Origin: Saccharopolyspora hirsuta
GTDB taxonomy: Bacteria > Actinomycetota > Actinomycetes > Mycobacteriales > Pseudonocardiaceae
Length of the DNA: 64,000 bases
Assembly (NCBI RefSeq): GCF_008630535.1
Contig: NZ_VWPH01000010.1
Coordinates: forward strand, 1 to 64,000
Reading direction: 5' to 3'
Within the stretch, counting starts at the first letter, position 1. Each line of letters begins with the position of its first letter. The position numbers and the translations under genes were made by a program. The notes beneath the pieces are model-generated. The model was not told where the DNA came from. It saw only the letters and a list, made by a program, of their open reading frames with translations, and made no database searches. Below are positions 26,303 to 34,550 of this stretch, one piece after another.

Positions 26303-26973
26303 CGGCCCCGCAGGAGGTGGTCTCCTACTGGAACGACCGCGCCCGCAGCGGTTACGACCAGCAACCCGGCCAGGACCGCGCGGCCGCGCGCTGGTCCGCG
26401 CGGATCGCGCCGCTGGTGGCCGACGCGGTCGGCGCGCAGGCGCGCGTGCTCGACTCCGGTTGCGGCACCGGGTTCCTGGCCCGCCTGCTGGCCGCCGAGG
26501 GGCACCGGGTCACCGGGCAGGACGTCTCCGCCGGGATGCTGGCCGTGGCCGCGGAGCGGGCGGAGCAGCAGGGCCTGGGCGTCGACTGGATCACCGGTGA
26601 AGCCCACACGCCGCCGCCCGGCCCGTTCGACGTCGTGGTGAGCCGGAACGTGCTGTGGACGCTGCCGAATCCGGGCAAGGCCGTGGAATCCTGGCGCTCG
26701 GTGCTGCGCCCCGGCGGGTTGCTGCTGGTGACCGACGCGAAGTGGGGCGCGGCGGAGATCGGTGACGACGCGACCGAACAGCGCTTCTCCGCCTCCTACG
26801 CCGGTGCCGAGGAATTCCTGCCGATGGCCTCCGGCCTGGACTTCGCCGACTGCGCGGAGCTGGTCCGGGAAGCCGGGTTCGTCGAGGTCGCCGACCGCAC
26901 CGGGGTCTTCGACGAGGTGCCCTACCCCAGCGCGCCGGGGTTCTTCGTGCTGACCGCCCGCGCTCCCCGGTGA
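26299..26973 (+). CDS. Class I SAM-dependent methyltransferase in importer operon
   Basis: The 224-residue product has the Rossmann methyltransferase motif I ARVLDSGCGTGFLARLL (near 45-60), an acidic motif II region (VTGQDVS), and motif IV/post-I blocks FDVVVSRNVLWTLPNP and LRPGGLLLV. It resembles UbiE/class-11-type small-molecule methyltransferases. ATGA overlaps the SBP stop codon, and the next gene overlaps its own stop, so translation is coupled. A methyltransferase between an SBP and its permeases is unusual. It may modify the imported ligand, or a metallophore being made and reimported; neither can be proven here. Confidence 0.8.
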   Translation: MTAPQEVVSYWNDRARSGYDQQPGQDRAAARWSARIAPLVADAVGAQARVLDSGCGTGFLARLLAAEGHRVTGQDVSAGMLAVAAERAEQQGLGVDWITGEAHTPPPGPFDVVVSRNVLWTLPNPGKAVESWRSVLRPGGLLLVTDAKWGAAEIGDDATEQRFSASYAGAEEFLPMASGLDFADCAELVREAGFVEVADRTGVFDEVPYPSAPGFFVLTARAPR

Positions 26974-27911
26974 GGTCGGGTGCGCTGCTGCGGCTGGCGC
27001 TGCTGCCGGTCGTGCTGATCGGCGTCGTGCTGGTCGCCATGCTGCTGCCGGAGCTGACCGGGGTGGACTCGGCCCGCAGCGTGCTCGCCGTGCGCTACGC
27101 CGACGCCGATCCGGACCCGCAGGTGCTGGCCGCGATCCGCGCCGATCTCGGGCTCGACCAGCCCCTGCTGCAGCGGTTGGGCGAGCGGATCGCCCGCTTG
27201 TGCACCGGTCAGCTCGGCCGCTCCTGGGTGTCCGACGTCCCGGTCGCCGACCTCCTGGGCCGCGCGCTCCCGGTCTCGCTGAGCCTCATGCTCGGCGCGC
27301 TGGTCCTGTCGTTCGTGGTCGGGTGCGCGGCCGGGCTGGTCGCCGCCCGCCGACCGGAGTCGCCGGTGGGGTGCGCGGTCGACCTGGGCACCCGCGTCGG
27401 GGCGGCGGTGCCGGAGTTCGCGCTCGCGCCGCTGCTGGTCGCGGTGTTCGCGGTCGGCCTGCACGTGCTGCCCAGTTCCGGGTGGAGCGGCCCGCAGAAC
27501 ATGGTGCTGCCGCTGGCCGCCCTGGTACCGGGCCTGGCCGCCCTCATCGCCGCGACGACGAAGGCCCGCGCGCAGGAGGTGCGCGACGAGCGGTTCACCA
27601 CCGCAGCCCGTGCGCGCGGCATCGGCGGGATCCGGTTGTGGGTGCTGCACATCGGGCGTCCGGTGCTGCCCGCGGCGCTGTCGCTGTCGACGTTCAACGC
27701 GGCGGGTCTGCTCGCCGGGACGGCGACCGTGGAGGTCGTCTTCGACGTCCCGGGGCTGGGCCGGTTGCTGGTCGACGCGGTCCGCGCCCAGGACATCCCG
27801 GTGGTGCAGGTCGGCCTGATCACCGTCGTGACCGCTGCCCTGGTGATCGGCGCGGTGGGTGACGCGCTGCAGCTCGCGGTGGATCCCCGAACCCGGGTGG
27901 AGGCGTCGTGA
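26970..27911 (+). CDS. ABC transporter permease, DppB/OppB/NikB type
   Basis: The 313-residue product has about six transmembrane segments with a long periplasmic stretch after the first (residues about 30-100, containing LGLDQPLLQRLGERI), typical of the DppB-type permease. The cytoplasmic EAA loop reads ARGIGGIRLWVLHIGRPVLP (near 215-235). GTG at 26970 overlaps the methyltransferase stop. It should pair with the second permease to form the membrane channel for the SBP ligand. No ATP-binding subunit is encoded in the operon. Confidence 0.85.
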   Translation: MRSGALLRLALLPVVLIGVVLVAMLLPELTGVDSARSVLAVRYADADPDPQVLAAIRADLGLDQPLLQRLGERIARLCTGQLGRSWVSDVPVADLLGRALPVSLSLMLGALVLSFVVGCAAGLVAARRPESPVGCAVDLGTRVGAAVPEFALAPLLVAVFAVGLHVLPSSGWSGPQNMVLPLAALVPGLAALIAATTKARAQEVRDERFTTAARARGIGGIRLWVLHIGRPVLPAALSLSTFNAAGLLAGTATVEVVFDVPGLGRLLVDAVRAQDIPVVQVGLITVVTAALVIGAVGDALQLAVDPRTRVEAS

Positions 27912-28714
27912 TCCGACGCTTCGTGCGGTGGGCGCTCGTGGTGGCGCTGCTGGTCCTGCTGGTCGTCGGGTTCGTCCGCGATCCGCTGGCCACCGACATG
28001 ACCGGGGTGCTGCGAGCACCGTCGTTCGCCCACCCGCTCGGCACCGATGAGCTCGGGCGCGACGTGCTCGCCCGCCTCGCGCACGGCGTGCCGACGACGT
28101 TGGGTTCCGCCGGGATCGCGCTCGTGCTGTCGGCGCTGCTCGGGCTGGCCGCGGGCGCGGCCACCGGCTGGGGCGGCGGCCGGATCGCCGTGCTGGTGCG
28201 GGCGTTCGTCGACGTCCTGGTCGCGCTGCCGCCGCTGATCGTCGCGATGGTCGTCAGCCTGGTCGCCGGGCCCGGGAACGCGACGGTGCTGCTGGCGCTG
28301 GTCGCCGTGGGCTGGCTTCCGTTCGCCCGGCAGGCGGATTCGCTGGCCGCACCGCTGCAGCGCCAGCAGTGGATGCTCGCGCACCGCGCGCTGGGCGCGA
28401 GCTCGCCCTGGGTCTGGCGGCACGCCGTGCTTCCCGCGCTCGCGCAGCCGACGGCCGCGCTGGCCGTGGTCCGGTTTCCGGCGATGGTCAACACCGTTGC
28501 CGCGCTGGGCTTCCTGGGCCTCGGGCCACCACCGCCGAGCCCCGAGTGGGGCGCCATGCTCGCCGACTCGGTGAACCACCTCGGCACCGCTCCGTGGCTG
28601 CTGCTGGCCCCGGTCGGCGCGCTCATCGCGGTGCAGGCCGTCGCCGCCCGGCTGGCCCGCCCCGACCAGTCCAGTCCACTTCGGACACGAGATCCCCGGG
28701 AGGCACGAGGATGA
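27908..28714 (+). CDS. ABC transporter permease, DppC/OppC/NikC type
   Basis: The 268-residue product shows the DppC-type N-terminus (one segment, then HPLGTDELGRDVLARLAHG near 45-60), five further membrane segments, and an EAA loop (ALGASSPWVWRHAVLPALA near 160-178). GTG at 27908 overlaps the stop of the first permease. It is the second half of the heterodimeric permease and is translationally coupled to the M14 gene that follows. Confidence 0.85.
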   Translation: MIRRFVRWALVVALLVLLVVGFVRDPLATDMTGVLRAPSFAHPLGTDELGRDVLARLAHGVPTTLGSAGIALVLSALLGLAAGAATGWGGGRIAVLVRAFVDVLVALPPLIVAMVVSLVAGPGNATVLLALVAVGWLPFARQADSLAAPLQRQQWMLAHRALGASSPWVWRHAVLPALAQPTAALAVVRFPAMVNTVAALGFLGLGPPPPSPEWGAMLADSVNHLGTAPWLLLAPVGALIAVQAVAARLARPDQSSPLRTRDPREARG

Positions 28715-29691
28715 CGGCGCACGACCTGGTGATCGGCCCCCTGCGCGCCCGGCGCGGGCGGACCGCGCGCGGCAGCATCCGGGCGGACCTGGGGACGACC
28801 ACCGCGGACATCCCGGTCGTGCTGGTGAACGGGGCGCGGCCGGGGCCGCGGCTGGTGCTCACCGCCGGGGTGCACGGCGGCGAGTTCGTCGGCATCGACG
28901 CCGCCAACCGGCTGCACGCCGAACTCCGCCCGGCCGAGCTGCGCGGCCAGGTGGTGATCTGCCCGGTCGCCAACCCGCTGGCCAGCTACGCGGGCCGACT
29001 CGGCACCACAGCGCTGGACGGTGTGAACATCAACCGCGTCTTCCCCGGCGATCCGCACGGCACCCCGACGGAGCGGATGGCGGACTGGCTGTTCGGCAAC
29101 GTGATCGCGGGCGCGGACGCCTACGCGGACCTGCACAGCGGCGGGATCGACGAAACCCTGCGCGACTTCGTGGGCTACCGGCGCACCGGCGACGACGCCC
29201 TGGACGAGCGGTCGCGCCGGATGGCCGACGCGATCGGCTTCGCCGACGTGATCGTCGGGGACACCGCCGAGGGCGGCAACAGCCACGCGGCCGCCGCCCG
29301 CCGCGGCATCCCGGCGGTGCTCGTGGAGTGCGGCCAGCTCGGCGAACGCTCGGCTGCCACCACCGACCGCCTGCTCCACCACCTCGGCCGACTGCTCGAC
29401 CACCTGGGCATCACCGAGAACGGCACCCCCGCTGCGCGGCCCGAGACCATCCGCCGCTGGCGCTGGGCGGCGGGCGAGAAGGCCGATGCGACCGGTCTGT
29501 GGTACCCGGAGTTCGCCGCGGGCGACGACGTCGAAGCGGGCCAAGCGATCGGCCGCATCGTCGACCCGGCCAACGGCGACGAGCGGAAGGTCCTGGCCAG
29601 CGCGACCGGCCGCATCTTCTACGCGATGCACGGCCTCACGGTCACCCCCGGCGCGGAACTGGCCGCCATCGCCGCCCCGGGCCAGCACTAG
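28711..29691 (+). CDS. M14 succinylglutamate desuccinylase/aspartoacylase-like enzyme
   Basis: The 326-residue product has the AstE/AspA zinc-site motifs: TAGVHGGEFVG (His and Glu ligands, near residue 50) and YADLHSGG (third ligand, near 135). VNINRVFPGDPHG and VLVECGQLG are also typical of the DoeB/AstE branch. These enzymes remove acyl groups from N-acyl amino acids, such as N-acetyl-diaminobutyrate in ectoine breakdown. The C-terminal 60 residues form the usual small beta domain. The ATG overlaps the permease stop. As last gene of the importer operon, it probably deacylates or hydrolyses the imported molecule; the zinc need agrees loosely with the Zur-like box. Confidence 0.85.
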   Translation: MTAHDLVIGPLRARRGRTARGSIRADLGTTTADIPVVLVNGARPGPRLVLTAGVHGGEFVGIDAANRLHAELRPAELRGQVVICPVANPLASYAGRLGTTALDGVNINRVFPGDPHGTPTERMADWLFGNVIAGADAYADLHSGGIDETLRDFVGYRRTGDDALDERSRRMADAIGFADVIVGDTAEGGNSHAAAARRGIPAVLVECGQLGERSAATTDRLLHHLGRLLDHLGITENGTPAARPETIRRWRWAAGEKADATGLWYPEFAAGDDVEAGQAIGRIVDPANGDERKVLASATGRIFYAMHGLTVTPGAELAAIAAPGQH

Positions 29692-29734
29692 GCCGCTGCT
29701 CCTCCAGCCCTGGCTCCTGCTTCGGTCCGCGCTG

Positions 29735-29780
29735 TCCCGTGCGTACTTTCTGGTGTCATAGCACCAGGAAGTACGCACGG
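29735..29780 (+). terminator. Large hairpin terminator after the importer operon
   Basis: Arms 29735-29754 and 29761-29780 (CCCGTGCGTACTT... against ...AAGTACGCACGGG) are complementary over 20 bp with one G-U pair and a six-base loop TCATAG. It lies 43 bases after the M14 stop and faces the convergent GntR gene. Confidence 0.7.
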
Positions 29781-29864
29781 GAGCGACCGCCTACGGAGCC
29801 CGGACCAGCTGCACCGGGTCCTCCCCCGCGAACAGCTCGAAAGCGCTCTCCGCGGAGCGGCACG

Positions 29865-29884
29865 ACCCGCGAACCCGTGAAAAC
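29865..29884. repeat. Interspersed 20-bp intergenic motif, copy B
   Basis: ACCCGCGAACCCGTGAAAAC matches copy A (20255-20274) at 19 of 20 bases, in a similar 3' intergenic position near a hairpin. Confidence 0.6.
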
Positions 29885-29961
29885 CGTTGTGCGCGTGGGC
29901 AACTCGCCGGACGGAGGGCAGCAACGCCCAGCAAGACCTGCCTGTCCGATCACGGTCGGCC

Positions 29962-30615
29962 CTAGGCGCTGGTGGTCGGGATGTCGTGGATGTGGGCCGC
30001 TACCGCTTCGGTGGCGGCTTCGACGTCTCCGGAGCGGAGGGCTTCCAGGAGGCGGGCGTGCTGGTCGGCGATGTTCTTCGGGGACGGGTGGGCCGGGGCG
30101 TCGCGGCGGAACTGGGCCACCACTCGGGGCCGGATCACGTTCCACAGCTGGCGGCAGTGCGGGAGGCCGGACCTGGTGATCAGGAACTCGTGGAACTCCG
30201 CGTCGGCGTCGGCCAGGCCCGCGTGGTCCTCGGCCGCCGCCAGCTCCGACATGCGGTCGACCAGGCCCGACAGGTGCGCGAAGTCGTCCTCGCCGAGCAG
30301 CGGGAGCACCGTGCGGACCGCGAAGCGCTCCAGGGTCAGGCGGATCGGCACCAGGATCTCGGTGACCTCCTCCTGGGAGATGCCCAGGACCTCGGTGCCG
30401 CGGTACGGGTAGGAGACCACCAGGCCTTCCTGCTCCAGCTGGCGCAGCGCTTCGCGGATCGGGGCGCGGCTGGTGCCCAGCTCCTCGGCGAGGTCTCGCT
30501 CGGTGAGCTTGTCGCCCGGTTGCAGCGTGCCGTCCACGATCGCCGCGCGGAGCACGTCGGCGACCTGGTGGCGGCGCGAGGTCGAGGGCAGGGCGGGCAG
30601 GGCGTTTCTGGCCAT
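29962..30615 (-). CDS. GntR-family regulator, FCD (FadR) subfamily
   Basis: The 217-residue product has an N-terminal winged HTH (QVADVLRAAIVDGTLQPGDK, LGTSRAPIREALRQLEQEGL, near residues 17-70) and an all-helical FCD ligand domain. The latter carries metal-coordinating Asp/His positions typical of acid-sensing members (DADAEFHEFL near 140, HARLLEALRSGD near 188). It is divergent from the mandelate-racemase-type gene. The palindrome ATGGTCGACCAT between them is a typical FadR-class operator, so it most likely represses that catabolic operon until an organic acid binds. Confidence 0.87.
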   Translation of the reverse strand: MARNALPALPSTSRRHQVADVLRAAIVDGTLQPGDKLTERDLAEELGTSRAPIREALRQLEQEGLVVSYPYRGTEVLGISQEEVTEILVPIRLTLERFAVRTVLPLLGEDDFAHLSGLVDRMSELAAAEDHAGLADADAEFHEFLITRSGLPHCRQLWNVIRPRVVAQFRRDAPAHPSPKNIADQHARLLEALRSGDVEAATEAVAAHIHDIPTTSA

Positions 30616-30685
30616 CGAGGAAGCAGGCCCCTTCGGTCGGCTGGGATGCGCGCAGAACTATATCCCGCCGCGCGATCGTGGTTAA

Positions 30686-30697
30686 ATGGTCGACCAT
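30686..30697. promoter_or_regulatory. GntR operator palindrome
   Basis: ATGGTCGACCAT is a perfect 12-bp palindrome 28 bases before the downstream start, with CGACCAT repeated directly after it. TGGT-N2-ACCA is the classic FadR-subfamily half-site arrangement. Confidence 0.65.
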
Positions 30698-30725
30698 CGA
30701 CCATCGGCCAGAACGGAGGTTGCCG

Positions 30726-31862
30726 GTGAAGATCCGTGAGATCCGCGTCGCCGGGCTGCGGGGCGCCACGCCGGAGGGCGGGTGGAGCGTCGAACTGCGC
30801 CCGGACGACGTGGTGCACACGCTGGTCGCGGTGCACTCCGACTCCGGGCTCGTCGGCGTGGGCAGCGCCTTCACCAGCGAGAACCTGGTGCGCGCCGCGC
30901 TCGAAGTGCTCGCTCCCCTGTGCGTCGGCGACACCGCGCTGGAGCCCGAGCGAGTGTCGGAGAACCTGCACCAGCACACCTTCTGGCTCGGGCGCGGCGG
31001 CGCGCTCACGCACACCATCAGCGCGATCGACATCGCGCTGTGGGACCTGCTCGGTCAGGCCACCGGGCAGCCCGTGGGGCGGCTGCTGGGCGGGCGCCAC
31101 CGGGAGCGGGTCCGCCCCTACGCCTCGGTGCTGATGGACGAGCCCGAAAGGCTGGCCGCGAACCTCGCCGAGCTCACCGAGCAGGGCTTCCGGGCGTTCA
31201 AGATCGGCTGGGGGCCGTTCGGCCGGGTGAGCGCCGCGGTCGACGAGGCGATCGTGCGCTCCGCGCGGGAGGCCGTCGGACCCGATGCGCTGCTGGCCGT
31301 CGACGCGGGCGGCAGCGACGCCCACTGGCGCGGCGATCTCAAGTGGGCGCTGCGCACCGCGGCGATGCTGGAGGACCACCAGGTCGCGTGGTTCGAGGAA
31401 CCGCTGCGCCCCGATGCGATCGAGGACTTCGCCGCGCTGCGCAGCCGCGCGCTGGTGCCGATCTCCGGCGGGGAGGTGCTGACGCGGCGCCAGTCGTTCC
31501 GCCCCTGCCTGGAGCAGCGCGCGTTCGACATCGTCCAGCCCGACACCACCAAGGTCGGCGGGCTCAGCGAGAGCCGCCGGATCGGCTGGCTGGCGCAGGA
31601 GCACGGCGTCCGGCTGATCCCGCACGGCTGGAACACCGCGGTCGGGCTGCTCGCCGACCTGCACCTGGCCTCAGCGCTGCCCGACACCGACCTGGTGGAG
31701 TACAAGACCGGCTCGCCCTACATCGACGGCATCACCGAGCAGCCGTTCCAGCTCGACGCCGACGGGATGCTGCCGATCCCGACCGGCCCGGGGCTCGGTC
31801 GGCAGCTCGACCCGGACCGGCTGGCCCGGTTCGCCGACGCCGAGGAGCTGCTGCGCCCATGA
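30726..31862 (+). CDS. Mandelate racemase/muconate lactonizing enzyme-family protein
   Basis: The 378-residue product is an enolase-superfamily enzyme. Visible blocks are the N-terminal capping domain, AFKIGWGPFG (catalytic Lys region, near 160), LAVDAGGSDA (metal Asp, near 192), VAWFEEPLRPD (metal Glu, near 220), PISGGEVLTRR (metal Glu, near 245) and LIPHGWN (His of the mandelate-racemase subgroup, near 297). It should abstract the alpha-proton of a carboxylate, most often a sugar-acid dehydratase or racemase reaction; the exact substrate is unknown. GTG at 30726 follows GGAGGT. Its stop overlaps the SDR start (ATGA), giving a catabolic operon controlled by the divergent GntR. Confidence 0.85.
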   Translation: MKIREIRVAGLRGATPEGGWSVELRPDDVVHTLVAVHSDSGLVGVGSAFTSENLVRAALEVLAPLCVGDTALEPERVSENLHQHTFWLGRGGALTHTISAIDIALWDLLGQATGQPVGRLLGGRHRERVRPYASVLMDEPERLAANLAELTEQGFRAFKIGWGPFGRVSAAVDEAIVRSAREAVGPDALLAVDAGGSDAHWRGDLKWALRTAAMLEDHQVAWFEEPLRPDAIEDFAALRSRALVPISGGEVLTRRQSFRPCLEQRAFDIVQPDTTKVGGLSESRRIGWLAQEHGVRLIPHGWNTAVGLLADLHLASALPDTDLVEYKTGSPYIDGITEQPFQLDADGMLPIPTGPGLGRQLDPDRLARFADAEELLRP

Positions 31863-32626
31863 CCCGGCGACTGACGCTGATCTCGGGCGGCGGATCGGGC
31901 ATCGGCCGCCGCACGGCGCTGCTGCTCGCCGAGGCGGGCGAGTCGGTGGCGGTCCTGGACGCCGACGGATCCGCTGCGCAGGAGACGGCCGCGCAGGCGC
32001 GAAGCGCCGGAGCCGCGTCGGCGGTCGGGATGCGCTGCGACGTCACCGACGAAGCCGCGGTGCACGCCGCGGTCGGCGGGATCGGCACACCCACCGGCCT
32101 GGTCTGCGCCGCTGGCGTCGACATCGGCGGGGTGGCGCACGAGCTCCCGGTCGGCGACTGGCGGCGGGTGCTGGAGGTCAACCTCACCGGCTCCTTCCTG
32201 ACCGCGCGCGCCGTGCTCGGGCGCATGCGGGAGTCGGGCACCGGCGGCTCGATCGTCCTGTGCTCCTCCCCCGCCGCCTTCGTCGGCTTCGCCGCGGGCG
32301 GGACCAGCGCCTACGCGGCGAGCAAGGGCGGTGTGTCCGCGCTGGTCCGCGCGCTCGCGGTCGACTACGCGCCGCACGGGATCCGCGTCAACGCAGTCGT
32401 TCCCGGCCCGACCGAGACCCCGCTGATGTGGGCCGCCGTGCCCGCCGAGGAGCGCGCGGCGATGCGCGAGCAGGTGTGCGCGGAGGTTCCGCTCGGCCGC
32501 CTCGCCGACCCGGCGGAGCCCGCGCGGGCGGTCCGCTGGCTGCTCGGCCCGGAATCCAGCTACGTCACGGGCACCCACCTCGTCTGCGACGGCGGGGTGC
32601 TCGCCAAGGCATCGATCAGCGCGTGA
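31859..32626 (+). CDS. Short-chain dehydrogenase/reductase
   Basis: The 255-residue product is a classical SDR: the NAD(P) motif SGGGSGIGRR (near 9-18), DVT near 63, the catalytic tetrad including NLTGSF (Asn region, near 112), the Ser block CSSPAAFVG, YAASKGG (Tyr and Lys, near 150) and the PGPTETP loop near 182. It probably oxidises a hydroxy-acid or sugar-acid intermediate in the same pathway as the enolase-type enzyme, with which it is translationally coupled. Cofactor preference is probably NAD, because VLDADGS places an acidic residue after strand 2. Confidence 0.88.
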   Translation: MTRRLTLISGGGSGIGRRTALLLAEAGESVAVLDADGSAAQETAAQARSAGAASAVGMRCDVTDEAAVHAAVGGIGTPTGLVCAAGVDIGGVAHELPVGDWRRVLEVNLTGSFLTARAVLGRMRESGTGGSIVLCSSPAAFVGFAAGGTSAYAASKGGVSALVRALAVDYAPHGIRVNAVVPGPTETPLMWAAVPAEERAAMREQVCAEVPLGRLADPAEPARAVRWLLGPESSYVTGTHLVCDGGVLAKASISA

Positions 32627-32651
32627 CACCCCCGGGAAGGAGACGCCGACC

Positions 32652-32920
32652 GTGATCGAGCAGCGCGACCCCGACGTGGACGACGGCGGGCGGTGGTGGC
32701 ACCGGGCCGTGATCTACCAGATCTGCCCGCGCAGCTTCGCCGACAGCAATTCCGACGGCGTCGGCGACCTGCGCGGCATCCTCGGCAAGCTCGACTACCT
32801 GGCGGGCACGCTGGGCGTCGACGCGATCTGGTGCGGTCCGCTCTACCGCTCCCCGCAGGTCGACTTCGGCTACGACGTCAGCGACCACACCGACGTCGAC
32901 CCGGCCTTCGCCTTCGGCGC
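32652..32920 (+). pseudogene. Truncated GH13 alpha-glucosidase, N-terminal fragment
   Basis: A GTG start with GGAAGGAG upstream begins a protein reading WWHRAVIYQICPRSFADSNS, then GDLRGI, LDYLAGTLGVDAIW, SPQVDFGYDVSDHTDVDP. That is the unmistakable N-terminus of GH13 oligo-1,6-glucosidase/alpha-glucosidases. The normal continuation (LFG...F..L...H..G) is lost after about residue 84. The frame then runs into unrelated sequence and overlaps the start of the next gene; all catalytic residues are missing. The gene has lost about 85 percent of its length and cannot be active. It is the third gene of the GntR-controlled group, so a sugar-related function may once have belonged to it. Confidence 0.8.
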
Positions 32921-32971
32921 CCTGGCAGCCCTGATGGGGCCGCCTGAGCCGCCGCACCCCGAGCTGATTGG

Positions 32972-33550
32972 ATGTCCGCTGTGGACATCCTGCTGCTTCA
33001 TTCCGCGTTCGGGCTGCGGCCCGCGGTGCACGCCGCCGCCGACCGGCTGCGCGAAGCCGGTCACGAGGTGCACGTCCCCGACCTGTTCGGCGGGCGCACC
33101 GCGGAGACCGTCGAGGAGGGTTCGCGCATCAGCGACGAGATCGGCCGCGACGAGCTGCTGCGCCGCGCGGTGCAGGTAGCCGCGCCGCTCAGCGAGCGGG
33201 GTCTGGTGTACGCCGGTTTCTCGCTGGGTGCTGCGCTGGCCCAGAACCTCGCGCTGGCCGACGAGAAAGCCCGCGGTCTGCTGCTCCTGCACGGCACCTC
33301 GGACATCGCCGAGGGGGCGAGCGTCGACGACCTGCCGGTGCAGCTGCACGTCGCCGAGCCCGACCCGTTCGAGACCGACGACTGGCTGAACTCCTGGTAC
33401 CTGCAGATGCAGCGGGCCGGGGCGGACGTGGAGATCTACCGCTACCCCGGTGCCGGGCACCTCTACACCGACCCGGAGCTGCCCGACCACGACGCCGAGG
33501 CCGCCGAGGCGACCTGGGCCGCCGCGCTCGGCTTCCTCGAAGACCTCTGA
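32972..33550 (+). CDS. Dienelactone hydrolase-family alpha/beta hydrolase
   Basis: The 192-residue product is a compact alpha/beta hydrolase of the DLH family: ILLLHSAFGLRPAV (oxyanion region, near residue 6), VHVPDLFGGRTAETVEEG (near 34), nucleophile elbow GFSLGAALAQ (near 82), and a C-terminal YPGAGHLYTDPE with the catalytic His (near 160). True dienelactone hydrolases use Cys (GYCLGG); here the nucleophile is Ser. The substrate is unknown. It begins just after the GH13 breakpoint. Confidence 0.8.
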   Translation: MSAVDILLLHSAFGLRPAVHAAADRLREAGHEVHVPDLFGGRTAETVEEGSRISDEIGRDELLRRAVQVAAPLSERGLVYAGFSLGAALAQNLALADEKARGLLLLHGTSDIAEGASVDDLPVQLHVAEPDPFETDDWLNSWYLQMQRAGADVEIYRYPGAGHLYTDPELPDHDAEAAEATWAAALGFLEDL

Positions 33551-33640
33551 GCGCCGGACGCGGGCGGCTCGCGTTGCGAAAGTCCGGGGATCGGCGAAGC
33601 TGAACGCGCCCCCGGCCCCGGACCCACGAGGACGTTCGCC

Positions 33641-34507
33641 ATGGCCTTCACGCTGCCCACCGGCATCGACCAGCGCCCGGTCGCCGTCATCGGCGCGGGC
33701 ACCCTCGGTCGGCGCATCGCGATGATGTTCGCCACGCGGGGCGGTCAGGTCCGCATCTCCGACCCCTCGCCCTGGTCCCGCGAGGACGCGCTCGCCTTCA
33801 TCGGTGAGCACCTGCCCGAGGTCGCCGGGCAGGTGGACGGCGGCACCCCGGGCGGGGTGAGCGCGACCGACGACGTGGCCGCGGCCGTCGACGGGTGCTG
33901 GCTGGTCGTGGAGGCAGTGCCCGAGCGGCTGGAGCTCAAGAAGCAGGTCTTCGGGCAGCTGGACCGGCTCGCCCCGGCCGACGCCGTGCTGGCCAGCAAC
34001 TCCTCGTCCTACGCCACCGGCCGGTTCGTCGACCGGGTCGGCCACCCGGAGCGGGTGGTCAACGTGCACTTCTACATGCCGCCCCAGCAACCGGCGGTGG
34101 ACCTGATGTCCAGCGGCAGCACCGATCGCGCCGTGCTCGACCTCCTGCTGCGGGAGCTGCCGCGCTACGGGGTCTTCCCGTTCGAGGCGCACCGGGAGAG
34201 CACCGGGTTCATCTTCAACCGCATCTGGGCGGCCATCAAGCGCGAGTCGCTGGCCGTGGTGGCCGAGGGCGTGTCCACCCCGCAGGACGTGGACCGGATG
34301 TGGCAGCTGAACATGGGCACGGCGGCCGGTCCGTTCCGGATGATGGCCCACGTCGGCCTGGACGTCGTCCTGGACATCGAGAACCACTACGCCGCCGAAC
34401 GTCCCGGCCTGCCGACCGGACCGCGCGAACTCCTGCAGCGCTACGTGGACGCGGGCCACCTCGGTGCCAAGACCGGCCGCGGCTTCTACGACGACTACAC
34501 CACCTAG
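33641..34507 (+). CDS. 3-hydroxyacyl-CoA dehydrogenase-family protein
   Basis: The 288-residue product has the N-terminal NAD-binding domain (VAVIGAGTLGRRIA near 15-28; VVEAVPERLELKK near 88; SNSSSYATGRF near 118) and the C-terminal dimerisation domain (STGFIFNRIWAAIKRE near 190). In family alignments the catalytic His normally lies in HFFNP; here the block reads NVHFYMPPQQ, so the His is present but the following residues differ. It should oxidise a 3-hydroxy acid or its CoA ester. It lies 90 bp after the hydrolase gene, and a role with the preceding SDR pathway is possible. Confidence 0.85.
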   Translation: MAFTLPTGIDQRPVAVIGAGTLGRRIAMMFATRGGQVRISDPSPWSREDALAFIGEHLPEVAGQVDGGTPGGVSATDDVAAAVDGCWLVVEAVPERLELKKQVFGQLDRLAPADAVLASNSSSYATGRFVDRVGHPERVVNVHFYMPPQQPAVDLMSSGSTDRAVLDLLLRELPRYGVFPFEAHRESTGFIFNRIWAAIKRESLAVVAEGVSTPQDVDRMWQLNMGTAAGPFRMMAHVGLDVVLDIENHYAAERPGLPTGPRELLQRYVDAGHLGAKTGRGFYDDYTT

Positions 34508-34550
34508 GGACCGATCGCCGCCGACGGAACGTCCACATCGGATCTCGCGG

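Noticed and set aside
29790..29880. Minus-strand frame ending SAFELFAGEDPVQLVRAP
   Set aside because: Looks protein-like but has no start codon or ribosome-binding site in range and cannot be matched to a family.
32972..33550. True dienelactone hydrolase of aromatic breakdown
   Set aside because: Nucleophile elbow is GFSLG with Ser instead of the Cys of dienelactone hydrolases, and no chlorocatechol genes are nearby.
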